Positions 53,498-62,619 of a stretch of DNA of 64,000 bases are shown here, in pieces. The DNA is from Terriglobus sp. RCC_193 (GTDB taxonomy: Bacteria; Acidobacteriota; Terriglobia; Terriglobales; Acidobacteriaceae), in contig NZ_JBFUPK010000002.1 of NCBI RefSeq assembly GCF_041355105.1, positions 1,122,037 through 1,186,036 of the forward strand, read 5' to 3'. Under the pieces are notes generated by a model, which worked only from the letters and a program-made list of their open reading frames with translations, searched no databases and was not told where the DNA came from. How positions within the stretch are numbered: position 1 is the stretch's first letter; every line of letters begins with the position of its first letter. A program made the translations under genes and the position numbers.

Positions 53498-54221
53498 GTT
53501 CAACGAACGCGATCACCTCGAGAGCGTCAAGGGACCTTCGACCTCTCACGACGAACACGGTCTCCCGAAGCCGGAACCGCATCCTTCGGCGAAGTTTGAC
53601 CCGGAGCATCCGGGCTACGAAGTGTCGGACGTCAACACGAACGGCGTGGCTGTCTTCATCGGTGGCCTGGTTGGCTTCCTGATCATCTTCTTCGGCCTGT
53701 GCTACGTGATGGGTAAAGCCATCAACTATGGTCTTCTGAAGCAGGACATCCAGGATGCGTCGAAGTCGCCTTATGCGGGCGGCAGCCCTCAGGCGATCCA
53801 GCATCGTGGCGCCAGCCTGGCGAACAATCCGGAGCAGGAGCAGGCGGATGCAGCACGCATCGCACAGAGCTTCCCTTCGCCCCGTATTCCGGTGGACGAC
53901 GATGACCAGGAGACCGCGGACATGCATGCCCGTGAGGATCTGCTGCTGGAGCACTACACCTACGCCGATCCGTCGGAGGGCCCGGAAGGGACCATCCACA
54001 TTCCGGTGGAACAGGCGATGGCCCTGGTGGTGAAGCGTGGTCTTCCAACGGCGGCAACTCCGGCTTCCGCAGTGCAGACGAAGATGGCTGGCGATAAACA
54101 GTTCCAGACTGTTGCTCCGCTGACCAACGGATTTGCGCGCACCGGCTATGAGCTGGAGCAGATCGAAAGCCGCGAGCAGAAGATGGCCGTGGAAAAAGAA
54201 GCACAGGAAGCCAAGAAGTAA
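53487..54221 (+). CDS. Single-TM protein in the ActG position of the act operon
   Basis: This 244-aa protein overlaps actF by 11 bp. After a charged, His/Pro-rich N-terminus one membrane helix is clear (about residues 53-75, VAVFIGGLVGFLIIFFGLCYVMG). The rest (acidic, Gln/Ala-rich, with VDDDDQETADMHAREDLLLE) is predicted outside the membrane. No domain is recognised. Its place suggests a small structural subunit of alternative complex III, perhaps the lineage-specific ActG/ActH counterpart, but this is positional inference. Confidence 0.7.
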   Translation: MPTEFNERDHLESVKGPSTSHDEHGLPKPEPHPSAKFDPEHPGYEVSDVNTNGVAVFIGGLVGFLIIFFGLCYVMGKAINYGLLKQDIQDASKSPYAGGSPQAIQHRGASLANNPEQEQADAARIAQSFPSPRIPVDDDDQETADMHAREDLLLEHYTYADPSEGPEGTIHIPVEQAMALVVKRGLPTAATPASAVQTKMAGDKQFQTVAPLTNGFARTGYELEQIESREQKMAVEKEAQEAKK

Positions 54222-54245
54222 AGAAGTCAGTTGATGGAGAAGGAA

Positions 54246-55163
54246 ATGAAGCTGCAAAAGACAATCCGGAGAAAGCGTACGGCTGGCCTGTTGGGTGTGC
54301 TCGCGCTGTTGTTCGGCCTGTTGCCTGCGGCTGTTTCCGCCCAGGTTGCAGCCATTGGGGATAAGCAGACCGGCGATCAGTACGGCAGCGAACTTCCCAC
54401 GGTGCTGAAGGGCGCTTCCATTGATCAGCATCTGAATGTGACCCTGCCGTCCGTTCCCTTTGTGGATGAGACAGGGAAGCCGGTGAATACCGCCGATTAC
54501 TTTGGCAACGGCAAGCCTGCTGTTCTGGCACTGGTGTACTTCAAGTGCCCCATGCTGTGCTCCGAGGAGTTGAACGGTCTGGTGCAGGGCCTGGCGATGG
54601 TTCATCTTGATCCAGCCAAGGACTTCAATGTCCTGGTGGTCAGCATCGATCCGACCGATACGGCGGCTGACGCGCTGAAGGAAAAGAAGCTCTACACCAA
54701 GCGGTATGCGCGTCCCGGTACCGAGGGTGGCTGGCACTTCCTGACGGGCAACCAGGCTTCGATCGACGCTGTGACGAAGGCTGTGGGTTTTGGTTATGTG
54801 AAGATTCCCAGCCCGGACGGCAAGACCATCCAGTTTGCCCATGCCAGCGCAATCCAGATTCTGACGCCCGAGGCGAAGATTGCGCAGTACTACCTCGGCG
54901 TTGAGTATGCCCCGAAGGATCTTCTTCTGGGGCTGGTGGAGGCGTCGGATCACAAGATCGGATCGCCGGTCGCCAACATTTTGACGTATTGCTACCACTA
55001 CGATCCGCACCGCAACAAGCACAGTCTGATCGTCGCCCGCGTTGTCCAGCTTGGCGGCATGATTACCGTGGCGGGGCTGGGCGGATTTATGTTTTTGATG
55101 TTTCGCCGCGACCTGAAGCTTGGCCGCGAGAATGCTTTGACCCGCAAGGACGACCGGACGTAA
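54246..55163 (+). CDS. SCO1/SenC-type copper chaperone of cytochrome oxidase
   Basis: The ATG at 54246 follows GGAG six bases upstream; ATG 54234 is an alternative. The 305-aa product has a signal/anchor, the thioredoxin-like core with KCPMLC (Cys101, Cys105) and a conserved His in FAHASAI (about 199). These are the three copper ligands of SCO proteins. A C-terminal membrane helix (about 270-290, VVQLGGMITVAGLGGFMFLM) is an extra. SCO delivers copper to the CuA site of subunit II, encoded next. Confidence 0.92.
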   Translation: MKLQKTIRRKRTAGLLGVLALLFGLLPAAVSAQVAAIGDKQTGDQYGSELPTVLKGASIDQHLNVTLPSVPFVDETGKPVNTADYFGNGKPAVLALVYFKCPMLCSEELNGLVQGLAMVHLDPAKDFNVLVVSIDPTDTAADALKEKKLYTKRYARPGTEGGWHFLTGNQASIDAVTKAVGFGYVKIPSPDGKTIQFAHASAIQILTPEAKIAQYYLGVEYAPKDLLLGLVEASDHKIGSPVANILTYCYHYDPHRNKHSLIVARVVQLGGMITVAGLGGFMFLMFRRDLKLGRENALTRKDDRT

Positions 55164-55250
55164 CGACCGGCGCACCAGCGTATTGAACTTTGCGGAATGA
55201 GACCGCAGGACCCGAACGAGAGAACGGACAGGAAGAGATAAAGGCCAACG

Positions 55251-56303
55251 ATGCAGATCAGTCCAGTGCTTTGGCAGTTCCTAACCAAATGGCTCACCAG
55301 CTCGGCGCTTTGGCCCGACCAGGCCTCCACAATTGCGCCCTGGGCGGACGCGCTCTACATCTTCCTTTGGCTGATGACAGTGGTGGGCGTGATCCTGGTG
55401 GGCGCGCTTGTACTATTTTTTGCCATCCGCTACCGCAAGGAGCGTCATCCGGAGGCGGTGCAGATCGAAGGGTCCACACTGCTGGAAGCCACGTGGACCA
55501 TCATCCCGCTGGGCATCTTCCTGTTTGTCTTCGTGTGGGGCGCATGGCTTTATTTCCGCATCTACAACCCACCGGCTGATGCCATGCAGGTCTACGTGGT
55601 GGGTAAGCAGTGGATGTGGAAGGCCGAGCATCCAGGCGGCCAGCACGAGATCAACGCACTGCATGTTCCTATGGGACGTCCGGTGCAGCTGACCATGATT
55701 TCGCAGGACGTGTTCCACTCGTACTCGATCCCGGCCTTCCGGGTGAAGCGCGAAGTGATCCCGGGCCGTTACACCACGGTATGGTTCAATGCGACCAAGC
55801 CGGGAACGTACCACCTGTTCTGCACGCAGTACTGCGGTACGCTGCATTCCGGCATGGTGGGCGAGATCACGGTGATGGATCCGGCGGACTATCAGAAGTG
55901 GACGGAAGAGTCGACCAGCGGCATGAGCCTGGCACAGAACGGCGAGCGCCTTTTTGCTTCGCTGGGCTGCATCTCCTGCCACTCCGGCAATGCAACGGCT
56001 TCCGGCCCCAATCTGGCTGGTATCTACGGGTCTAAAATCAAGATGGATGACGGCACGGAGCAGGTGGCCACGGATGGCTTCCTCCGCGACGTGATCCTGA
56101 ATCCTTCACAGCACGTTCCCTACGGTTACAAGCCGATCATGCCGACATACCAGGGGCAGATCAGCGAAGAAGGCCTGATCGACCTGGTGGAATACATCAA
56201 GAGCTTGAAGACCAACTATCGTGTGCAGCAGACGCTGGACACGTCCAAGTCCGATGACGCGGCGCCCATCACACCCGCGGCCTCGCAGAAGGTGACGCAA
56301 TGA
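55251..56303 (+). CDS. coxB: Cytochrome c oxidase subunit II with C-terminal cytochrome c (caa3 type)
   Basis: This 350-aa protein has two N-terminal membrane helices (about residues 35-65 and 75-100), then the cupredoxin domain with [15 protein letters not shown] (C191, C195 and the nearby His/Met are the CuA ligands). A fused cytochrome c domain carries CISCH (240-244). The fusion defines caa3-type oxidases. Electrons would come from ActE to this heme, then CuA. It overlaps coxA by ATGA. Confidence 0.97.
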   Translation: MQISPVLWQFLTKWLTSSALWPDQASTIAPWADALYIFLWLMTVVGVILVGALVLFFAIRYRKERHPEAVQIEGSTLLEATWTIIPLGIFLFVFVWGAWLYFRIYNPPADAMQVYVVGKQWMWKAEHPGGQHEINALHVPMGRPVQLTMISQDVFHSYSIPAFRVKREVIPGRYTTVWFNATKPGTYHLFCTQYCGTLHSGMVGEITVMDPADYQKWTEESTSGMSLAQNGERLFASLGCISCHSGNATASGPNLAGIYGSKIKMDDGTEQVATDGFLRDVILNPSQHVPYGYKPIMPTYQGQISEEGLIDLVEYIKSLKTNYRVQQTLDTSKSDDAAPITPAASQKVTQ

Positions 56304-57961
56304 GTACCATCGTCTCGCTCCCTGATCAGAGCACGGCCACGCTGCCGAAGAAGAACTACATCAACGCAGAGCACGGCCTGCTGAGCTGGCTGCTGACCGC
56401 AGATCACAAGCGGATCGCGCTGCTGTACATGTTCAGCATCACGTTCTTCTTCTTCATCGGCGGTTTCTTTGCAGGCATGGTCCGCCTGGAACTGCTGACC
56501 CCGGCCGGCGACCTGATGGCCGCTGACACCTACAACAAGATGTTCACGATGCACGGCATTGTGATGATCTTCCTGTTCCTGGTGCCGTCGGTGCCTGCCA
56601 CATTGGGTAACTTCTTCCTGCCGATCATGATCGGTGCGAAGGATCTTGCCTTCCCGAAGATCAACCTGCTGAGCTGGTACCTGTATATGGCCGCCGGCAT
56701 CTTCGTGATCACCACGCTGGTGCTGGGTGGTGTGGATACGGGCTGGACGTTCACCACGCCGCTCTCCACGCATTACCTGAACACGCATGTGGCGACGACG
56801 GCGACCGGCATCTTCATCGCGGGCTTCTCTTCGATCTTTACGGGACTGAACTTCATCGTGACCGTGCACCGTATGCGCGCGCCGGGCATGACGTGGTTCC
56901 GGCTGCCGCTGTTCGTGTGGTCGAACTATGCAGCTTCGGTGCTGATGGTTCTGGGCACGCCGGTTCTGGCGATTGCGATTGTCCTTGTGGCTCTGGAGCG
57001 CACGATCGGTATCGGCGTGTTCGACCCGACCAAGGGTGGCGATCCGCTGCTGTTCCAGCATCTGTTCTGGTTCTACTCGCACCCTGCCGTGTACATCATG
57101 ATTCTGCCCGGCTTCGGCGTGATCTCGGAAGTGGTCTCCACCTTCACCCGCAAGCGCGTCTTCGGCTACACGGCTGTGGCGTTCTCTTCTGTGGCGATTG
57201 CGGTGTTCGGCTTCTTTGTGTGGGCGCACCACATGTTCATCATGGGCGTATCGAACTACTCGGCTCTGGTCTTCTCACTGCTGACCATGCTGGTGGCGGT
57301 TCCTTCGGCCATCAAAATTTTCAACTGGGCATTCACCATGCAGAAGGGCTCCATCACGTTTGAGACCCCCATGCTGTATGTGTTCGGCTTCATCGGCCTG
57401 TTCACCATCGGTGGCCTGACGGGCGTGTTCCTTGGCTCGCTGGGTATGGACGTGATGCTGACGGAGACCTACTTCGTGGTGGCGCACTTCCACTTCGTGA
57501 TGGTGGGCGGCATGTTGATGGCGTTCCTCGCGGGGATCCACTTCTGGTGGCCTAAGATGACCGGCCGCATGTATCCGGAAGGTGTGTCGAAGTTCGCCGC
57601 TGTGGTGACGTTCATCGGGTTCATCCTGACGTTCTTCCCGCAGTTTGTGGTGGGCTACCTGGGTATGCCGCGCCGCTATGCTGCGTATCCGCCTGAGTAC
57701 CAGGTGCTGAATGTACTCTCGACGGCTGGCGCTACGGTTCTGGGTGTTGGTTATATGCTGCCGCTGTTCTACCTGGCGTGGTCGCTGAAGTATGGCGCTA
57801 TCGCGGGTTCGAACCCCTGGCAGGCAACGGGCCTGGAGTGGCAGATCCAGTCGCCGCCGCTGACGGAAAACTTTACCGAGACGCCGATTGTGACGCAGGA
57901 AGCCTACGACTACGAGTGGCTGGCAAAGAAGCAGGAACGCGAACTGCAGCACGTTGGCTAA
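56300..57961 (+). CDS. coxA: Cytochrome c oxidase subunit I (A2-type heme-copper oxidase)
   Basis: This 553-aa protein has about twelve helices with the expected metal ligands: H85 (low-spin heme), H261 in YSHPAVY with the cross-linking Tyr265, H310-H311 (CuB), and H396/H398 in HFHFV. The YSHPAV motif replaces the Glu-containing GHPEVY, which places it in the A2 class where Tyr/Ser stand in for the D-channel glutamate, as in Rhodothermus caa3. It reduces O2 and pumps protons. It is encoded right after coxB. Confidence 0.97.
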   Translation: MSTIVSLPDQSTATLPKKNYINAEHGLLSWLLTADHKRIALLYMFSITFFFFIGGFFAGMVRLELLTPAGDLMAADTYNKMFTMHGIVMIFLFLVPSVPATLGNFFLPIMIGAKDLAFPKINLLSWYLYMAAGIFVITTLVLGGVDTGWTFTTPLSTHYLNTHVATTATGIFIAGFSSIFTGLNFIVTVHRMRAPGMTWFRLPLFVWSNYAASVLMVLGTPVLAIAIVLVALERTIGIGVFDPTKGGDPLLFQHLFWFYSHPAVYIMILPGFGVISEVVSTFTRKRVFGYTAVAFSSVAIAVFGFFVWAHHMFIMGVSNYSALVFSLLTMLVAVPSAIKIFNWAFTMQKGSITFETPMLYVFGFIGLFTIGGLTGVFLGSLGMDVMLTETYFVVAHFHFVMVGGMLMAFLAGIHFWWPKMTGRMYPEGVSKFAAVVTFIGFILTFFPQFVVGYLGMPRRYAAYPPEYQVLNVLSTAGATVLGVGYMLPLFYLAWSLKYGAIAGSNPWQATGLEWQIQSPPLTENFTETPIVTQEAYDYEWLAKKQERELQHVG

Positions 57962-57975
57962 CGGAATTTGATTCA

Positions 57976-58003
57976 CCGGGCTGCGGCGAAGAACCCAGCC
58001 CGG
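57976..58003 (+). other. Intercistronic hairpin coxA-coxC
   Basis: CCGGGCTG (57976-57983) and CAGCCCGG (57996-58003) form an 8-bp GC-rich stem with a 12-nt loop, 15 nt after the coxA stop. No T tract follows, so it is more likely an mRNA processing or stability stem than a terminator. Confidence 0.6.
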
Positions 58004-58039
58004 GCAACATAAGATTTACGCAGTACGAGAGGGTATTCG

Positions 58040-58789
58040 ATGTCGATCGCTTCGACCATTACGCATCCGCCGGAGCCGGAGATCCATCCGTCGCATGACG
58101 TGCATGAGCACCCGTTCTACCAGAAGCACCACTTCGAGACGGCGGAACAGCAGCGTGAAGCTGCCAGCTTCGGCATGTGGCTGTTCCTGCTGACGGAAAT
58201 CATGTTCTTCGGCGGGCTGTTCTTCGCGTACCTGCTGTATCGCAACTGGTATTACGAGGCCTTTGTGTCGGCTTCGAACTCGTTGAACATGCCGCTGGGC
58301 CTGATCAACACGATTGTGCTGATCTCTTCTTCGTTCACGATGGCGATGGGTGTGTGGTCGGCAGAGATCCGCAACAAGAAGTATCTGCAGATTTCGCTGA
58401 TTGCCACCATTGTCCTCGGTTTTGTTTTTCTTGGCATTAAGACGGTGGAGTATCACGACAAGTTCGTAGAACACCATGTTCCGGGAGCATCGTTCGACAT
58501 CAAGGACTTTGTGAACCCGCCCAAGGACAGCCTGGAAAAGCCGCTGACCGTGGACATGGCGAACAAGACGCAGATTTACTTCTCGCTGTACTTCGCCATG
58601 ACGGGCGTTCACGCGCTGCACATGATCATTGGTATCGCCATCCTGTTTGTCTTGCTGTGGAAGGCGCGCACCGGCTTGTACACCACGGGATATGTCCAAC
58701 CGATTGAGAACTTCGGCCTTTATTGGCACTTTGTCGATATTGTCTGGATCTTCCTGTTCCCGTTCCTCTACCTGATCAATCGACATTGA
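58040..58789 (+). CDS. coxC: Cytochrome c oxidase subunit III
   Basis: This 249-aa protein has a cytoplasmic N-terminus with His-rich stretches, then five helices: FGMWLFLLTEIMFFGGLFFAY, LINTIVLISSSFTMAMGVW, LIATIVLGFVFLGIKTVEY, FAMTGVHALHMIIGIAIL and FGLYWHFVDIVWIFLFPFLY. The TGVHALHMIIG and HFVDIVWI motifs are standard for COX III. It stabilises subunit I. It lies 78 nt after coxA, beyond a GC-rich hairpin. Confidence 0.96.
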   Translation: MSIASTITHPPEPEIHPSHDVHEHPFYQKHHFETAEQQREAASFGMWLFLLTEIMFFGGLFFAYLLYRNWYYEAFVSASNSLNMPLGLINTIVLISSSFTMAMGVWSAEIRNKKYLQISLIATIVLGFVFLGIKTVEYHDKFVEHHVPGASFDIKDFVNPPKDSLEKPLTVDMANKTQIYFSLYFAMTGVHALHMIIGIAILFVLLWKARTGLYTTGYVQPIENFGLYWHFVDIVWIFLFPFLYLINRH

Positions 58790-58812
58790 GTTCGGGCAAA
58801 TAATGCAACAAA

Positions 58813-58833
58813 GGGCAGACGGTATGTCTGCCC
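58813..58833 (+). other. Intercistronic hairpin coxC-coxD
   Basis: GGGCAGAC (58813-58820) and GTCTGCCC (58826-58833) are perfect inverted repeats around GGTAT, 24 nt after coxC and before coxD. There is no T tract. Confidence 0.65.
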
Positions 58834-58868
58834 AGTAACATCGAAGAGATCGCAGTAAAAGGAAGCGC

Positions 58869-59261
58869 ATGAGCGACCACCAGGCAACATCGCACAACCT
58901 GACGCCCGTCGACGCACACCACGACAACCTGGATGTGCACGATCCGGCGAACATTACGAACCCGGAACACGTTGCTCACCACATTGTGAGCCCGGCGGTC
59001 TACGGCATGATCTTTGGCGTGCTGATGGTGGGCACGCTGCTGACCGTTGGTGCTTCCATGGTGAACCTGGGACATTTCAACGCGCCGATTGCTATTGGCA
59101 TTGCCGTGACCAAGGCCGTCTTCGTGGTGCTGTTCTTCATGCATGTGAAGTACAGCTCGCGGCTGGTGAAGCTGACGGTGGCGGCAGGGTTCTTCACCTT
59201 CCTGGTCCTTGTGTTCATGAGCCTGCTGGACTATGTCTCGCGCGCATGGGGTCAGTGGTAA
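58869..59261 (+). CDS. coxD: Cytochrome c oxidase subunit IV (prokaryotic COX IV type)
   Basis: This 130-aa protein has an N-terminal His-rich soluble tail and three membrane helices (about residues 40-60, 70-90 and 97-117). VFVVLFFMHVKYSSRLVKLTV is typical of prokaryotic subunit IV (CtaF/CoxD-like). It may help assembly or stability of the oxidase. It is the last gene of the act-cox block and a strong terminator follows. Confidence 0.9.
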   Translation: MSDHQATSHNLTPVDAHHDNLDVHDPANITNPEHVAHHIVSPAVYGMIFGVLMVGTLLTVGASMVNLGHFNAPIAIGIAVTKAVFVVLFFMHVKYSSRLVKLTVAAGFFTFLVLVFMSLLDYVSRAWGQW

Positions 59262-59288
59262 GACACAGCATTCTGTAGTCAGAACGAC

Positions 59289-59323
59289 AAAGACACATGG
59301 CTTGCCATGTGTCTTTTGTTTTT
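59289..59323 (+). terminator. Strong Rho-independent terminator of the cox operon
   Basis: AAAGACACATGGC (59289-59301) and GCCATGTGTCTTT (59304-59316) give a 12-13 bp perfect stem, followed by TGTTTTT. It lies 28 nt after the subunit IV stop. Confidence 0.92.
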
Positions 59324-59545
59324 GCAGTGAAGTCGATTTGTGGGGATGCTCGCGCCACTGACTCAGGTGATTCGATTGGCTGGCTGAGAGGTAAGGCGTT
59401 CGAGGATGCAAAGACGTGTTTCTCGTCGTGGAACCATCTCTTAAATCCGATGTTTTCATTTCTTCAGTCGATGTTTTGCGGTTCCTGTTGCTTTCCAAAA
59501 GGAAAGCGTGGTACGTTTCTGTTGGTTACCTACAGGATGGGGCAG

Positions 59546-59893
59546 ATGGCGCAGAAGACCGATGTAAAGCAGGGCACGTTGGCTCTGATGGTGTTGAAGA
59601 CGCTGGACGTGCTTGGCCCTTTGCACGGCTATGGCATTGCGCGCCGCATTGAACAGATCAGTGGCGATCTGCTGTCGGTCAATCAGGGGACGCTCTATCC
59701 GCTGCTGCTGAAGCTGGAGCATGAAGGTTCGATTGACTCGGATTGGGGTGCGTCGGAGAACAACCGACGGGCTCGCTATTATCGGCTGACAAAAGTAGGA
59801 AGCCGCCAATTGCAGAGCGAGGTTCGGGATTGGCAGCAGACGACTGAGATCATGGCGCGGTTTCTCACAGCGAAGGCGGAGGAACTGGGATGA
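59546..59893 (+). CDS. PadR-family transcriptional regulator
   Basis: The start is placed at 59546 (MAQKTDVKQGTLALMVLKTL), with ATGGGG acting as ribosome site; ATG 59537 is possible. The 115-aa winged-helix protein shows HGYGIARRIEQ, LSVNQGTLYPLLLKLEHEG and RRARYYRLTKVG, all PadR hallmarks. Its stop overlaps the start of the ADOP permease, a pairing frequent in Acidobacteria. TTACCTACA just upstream (near 59525-59533) resembles half of the palindrome found after the permease gene. Confidence 0.94.
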   Translation: MAQKTDVKQGTLALMVLKTLDVLGPLHGYGIARRIEQISGDLLSVNQGTLYPLLLKLEHEGSIDSDWGASENNRRARYYRLTKVGSRQLQSEVRDWQQTTEIMARFLTAKAEELG

Positions 59894-62565
59894 GAGCGTT
59901 GCGGCGGCTATGGTTGCGTGCGTGGAATGTTGTATCTGGTCGCAGCGGCCAACAGCGGCTGCGTGAGGAGATAGAGCAGCACATTGCACTGGAGACGGCC
60001 GACAACATCCGGGCAGGCATGACCACCGCGGAAGCTCACCGTGCGGCAAGGATTAAATTTGGCCCGGTTGAAGCGATCCGTGAGAGCTATCACTCAGAGA
60101 AAGGGTTGCACGTTATGGAGACCATTCTGCAGAACTGCATCTTCGCTCTGCGCATGATGCGAAAGTCGCCGGGTTTCACGGCACTTGCGGCGATCACGCT
60201 TGCACTGGGGATAGGCGCCACCTCGGCTGTTTTCAGCTTGATTCAAGGTGTGCTGTTGACGCCACCACCCTATCAGAAGCCCGACCAGTTGGTGCTGGTT
60301 TCGGCCGTGCGCACCGACGGTCACAAGATGGACAGCACAAGGGGCTGGGCGGCGCAGCAGTGGATGGACTGGGACAAGAATGCAACGACCCTGCAGGGCG
60401 TCGCGGGATACACATGGACCTTCAATTTTCTGATTCGCAACGACGGCAGTCAGTCGATGCAGGGGATGAAGATCAGCAGGGAATATTTACGACTGATGGG
60501 TGTGAAGACGGTTACCGGGCGGCTTTTTGAAGACTCGGAGTACGGGTCGGGTCCGGTGAAGTCGGTGGTGCTGGGATATGAGTTCTGGCAGCGTGTGCTG
60601 GGTGGTGATCCGCAGATGCTGGGCAAGACGATCCGCATCAGTCGCTGGAGCTCTCCAGTGACTGTCGTCGGCATTATGGAACCCGGCGTGCGCTTCCTGC
60701 CTGCGCCGGGAGCTTCGAAGGAACCGAACTACGATGTCAATGCGACGGTCGATCTTTGGATACCGGTCGCACCTGATCTGAAGGAGATGAAGTCTCCGGA
60801 CTGGAATGTGGTGGCGCGGGTACGCGATGGCGTGACCGTGCAGAAGGCGCAACAGGAACTGACGGTGTTGACGGCGCAGCAGGCGGGTTCCGAGAAGACG
60901 TTTGAAGGGTTCACGCCGCAACTCCAAACCGTGTCTGCGGAGATGAACCAGGAGGGACAGAAGATTCTGCTGCCTCTGCTGGGAGCCGCGGCACTTGTGC
61001 TGCTGATCGCCTGTGGAAACGTGTCGGCTCTGTTACTGGTGCGTGGTTTGCAGCGCCAGCAGGAATATGCCATTCGCATTGCGATGGGGATGGGGCGCGG
61101 CGCGTTGTTGCGACTGATCATGACGGAGAGCCTGCTGCTGGCCTTGACGGGTGGCACACTTGGCGTCGGGTTAGCCTTTGGGGCGGTGACTTTGTTCAAG
61201 CTGATTGCGATCCACGCCGTGCCTCGGCTGGATGCAGTGACGGCGCATACGGCGGTGCTGGGATGGGGATTTGCCGCTGCCGTGCTTGCGGCCTTTATCG
61301 CTGGAACCATTCCGGCGCTTCGCGTGCTGCGGCTGGACCCGATGGAGGTGCTGAAGGACGGCGGAGCGAAAGGGACGGCAGGCGTTGGAGAGAGACGGTT
61401 GCTGCGCGCAGTGGTGGTACTGCAGACGTCGTTGACCCTGGCGCTGCTGGTGGGAGCAGGTCTGCTGATCCGGACGATGGCGAAGATCGCGGCGGCACCG
61501 TCGGGATACGACACCAGCAAGATCCTTACGATGAGTGTGACCGAGGTGCAGAATCAGGACCAGGCCGTATGGAATGATTTCCATCACCGCGCACTGGAAC
61601 GCGTGGCCGCAATTCCCGGTGTGCAATATGCAGCGTTTGCGTGGGGAGTGCCGTTGACCGGGAACAACTGGCCCGCCACGGTGGAGATTGAAGGGCAGCC
61701 GCCCGCGATCAAGGAAAGCGACAAGATCGCTTTGCCGCTTCGTTCGGTTACGCCTGACTATTTCAAGCTGATGGGGCTGGCTCTGCTGAACGGCCGCGCA
61801 TTTCGCTCGACCGATGATGAGAAAGTACCGCGGGTGGCGGTGGTGAACAAGGCATTTGCCGGTCGCTTCTTTTCGGGCCAGCCTGTCATCGGAAGAAAGA
61901 TATGGTTGAACGGGCGCGACAAGCCGGGGATGGAGATCGTTGGAGAGATTGCCGATGGGCGCACCGACGACCTGACCCGCCAGGCCTTGCCGGAGGTGTA
62001 CCTGTCGTTCTGGCAGGCGGGGCCTTTCTCAAAACATCTTGTGATTCGAATAGCGGCGGATCCGAGCACCATTGTTGCCGGAGTGGAGCGGGAAGTGCGC
62101 AGTGTGGACCCTTCTGCCGCGATTGAGAATGTGAAGACGTTGGAACAGATTCGCGACGACTCACTTGCATCACGCACCTTCGTTATGCGTCTGCTGGTGG
62201 GTTTTTCGATTATTGGAAGCGTGCTGACGCTGGTGGGAATTTACGGTGTGCTTTCGCTGTCGGTGATTTCGCGGCGTCGGGAACTGGCGATTCGCGCTGC
62301 GGTGGGAGCGCAGCAGAGCGATCTTCGTCGACTCATTTTCAATGAAGGCATTCGGGTGATTGGAGGCGGCGTGTTTTTTGGCGTCGTCCTGGCGCTGATC
62401 TCATCGCAGGTGTTGAGCGCGTTTCTGTATGAAGTACGACCGACCGATCCTGTCACCCTGCTCGTTGTGGGGCTGTTGTTTTTAGGAGTGGGGCTGCTGG
62501 CGTGCTGGGTTCCGGCGTGGCGCGCGGAAAAAGTGCATCCCATTGAAGCTTTGCGGTATAGCTGA
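59890..62565 (+). CDS. ADOP-type ABC transporter permease (MacB/FtsX-like)
   Basis: This 891-aa protein begins with an ADOP-specific cytoplasmic region (LREEIEQHIALETADNIRAG, residues ~25-44, then EAHRAARIKFG). The MacB-like fold follows: membrane helix near 105-125, periplasmic domain, three helices (about 360-480), a second helix near 520, a second periplasmic domain and three final helices. ADOP permeases lack an ATPase in the same gene and none is adjacent. Substrate unknown; export of antibiotics, peptides or lipoproteins is possible. Coupled to padR by ATGA overlap. Confidence 0.92.
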   Translation: MRALRRLWLRAWNVVSGRSGQQRLREEIEQHIALETADNIRAGMTTAEAHRAARIKFGPVEAIRESYHSEKGLHVMETILQNCIFALRMMRKSPGFTALAAITLALGIGATSAVFSLIQGVLLTPPPYQKPDQLVLVSAVRTDGHKMDSTRGWAAQQWMDWDKNATTLQGVAGYTWTFNFLIRNDGSQSMQGMKISREYLRLMGVKTVTGRLFEDSEYGSGPVKSVVLGYEFWQRVLGGDPQMLGKTIRISRWSSPVTVVGIMEPGVRFLPAPGASKEPNYDVNATVDLWIPVAPDLKEMKSPDWNVVARVRDGVTVQKAQQELTVLTAQQAGSEKTFEGFTPQLQTVSAEMNQEGQKILLPLLGAAALVLLIACGNVSALLLVRGLQRQQEYAIRIAMGMGRGALLRLIMTESLLLALTGGTLGVGLAFGAVTLFKLIAIHAVPRLDAVTAHTAVLGWGFAAAVLAAFIAGTIPALRVLRLDPMEVLKDGGAKGTAGVGERRLLRAVVVLQTSLTLALLVGAGLLIRTMAKIAAAPSGYDTSKILTMSVTEVQNQDQAVWNDFHHRALERVAAIPGVQYAAFAWGVPLTGNNWPATVEIEGQPPAIKESDKIALPLRSVTPDYFKLMGLALLNGRAFRSTDDEKVPRVAVVNKAFAGRFFSGQPVIGRKIWLNGRDKPGMEIVGEIADGRTDDLTRQALPEVYLSFWQAGPFSKHLVIRIAADPSTIVAGVEREVRSVDPSAAIENVKTLEQIRDDSLASRTFVMRLLVGFSIIGSVLTLVGIYGVLSLSVISRRRELAIRAAVGAQQSDLRRLIFNEGIRVIGGGVFFGVVLALISSQVLSAFLYEVRPTDPVTLLVVGLLFLGVGLLACWVPAWRAEKVHPIEALRYS

Positions 62566-62572
62566 ATCTCGT

Positions 62573-62609
62573 CTTTGTGTAGTTAGGTAACTTACCTAAC
62601 TACACAAAG
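62573..62609. promoter_or_regulatory. 37-nt perfect palindrome after the ADOP gene
   Basis: CTTTGTGTAGTTAGGTAA (62573-62590), a single C, and TTACCTAACTACACAAAG (62592-62609) are exact inverted repeats. The site lies between the convergent ADOP and GNAT stops. It could be a bidirectional terminator (CTTT/AAAG ends) or an operator for the PadR regulator. Confidence 0.7.
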
Positions 62610-62619
62610 AGGTATCGAT

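Noticed and set aside
53415-55175. 586-aa open frame on the minus strand
   Set aside because: It is antisense to the ActG-position and SCO genes, both supported by motifs, context and overlaps.
56216-57232. 338-aa open frame on the minus strand
   Set aside because: It is antisense to coxA; its His/Arg/Glu-rich composition mirrors hydrophobic codons of the oxidase.
56300-57961. CoxA as a nitric-oxide reductase
   Set aside because: The cross-linking Tyr (YSHPAVY), CuB histidines and neighbouring CuA subunit show it is an oxygen-reducing A2 oxidase.
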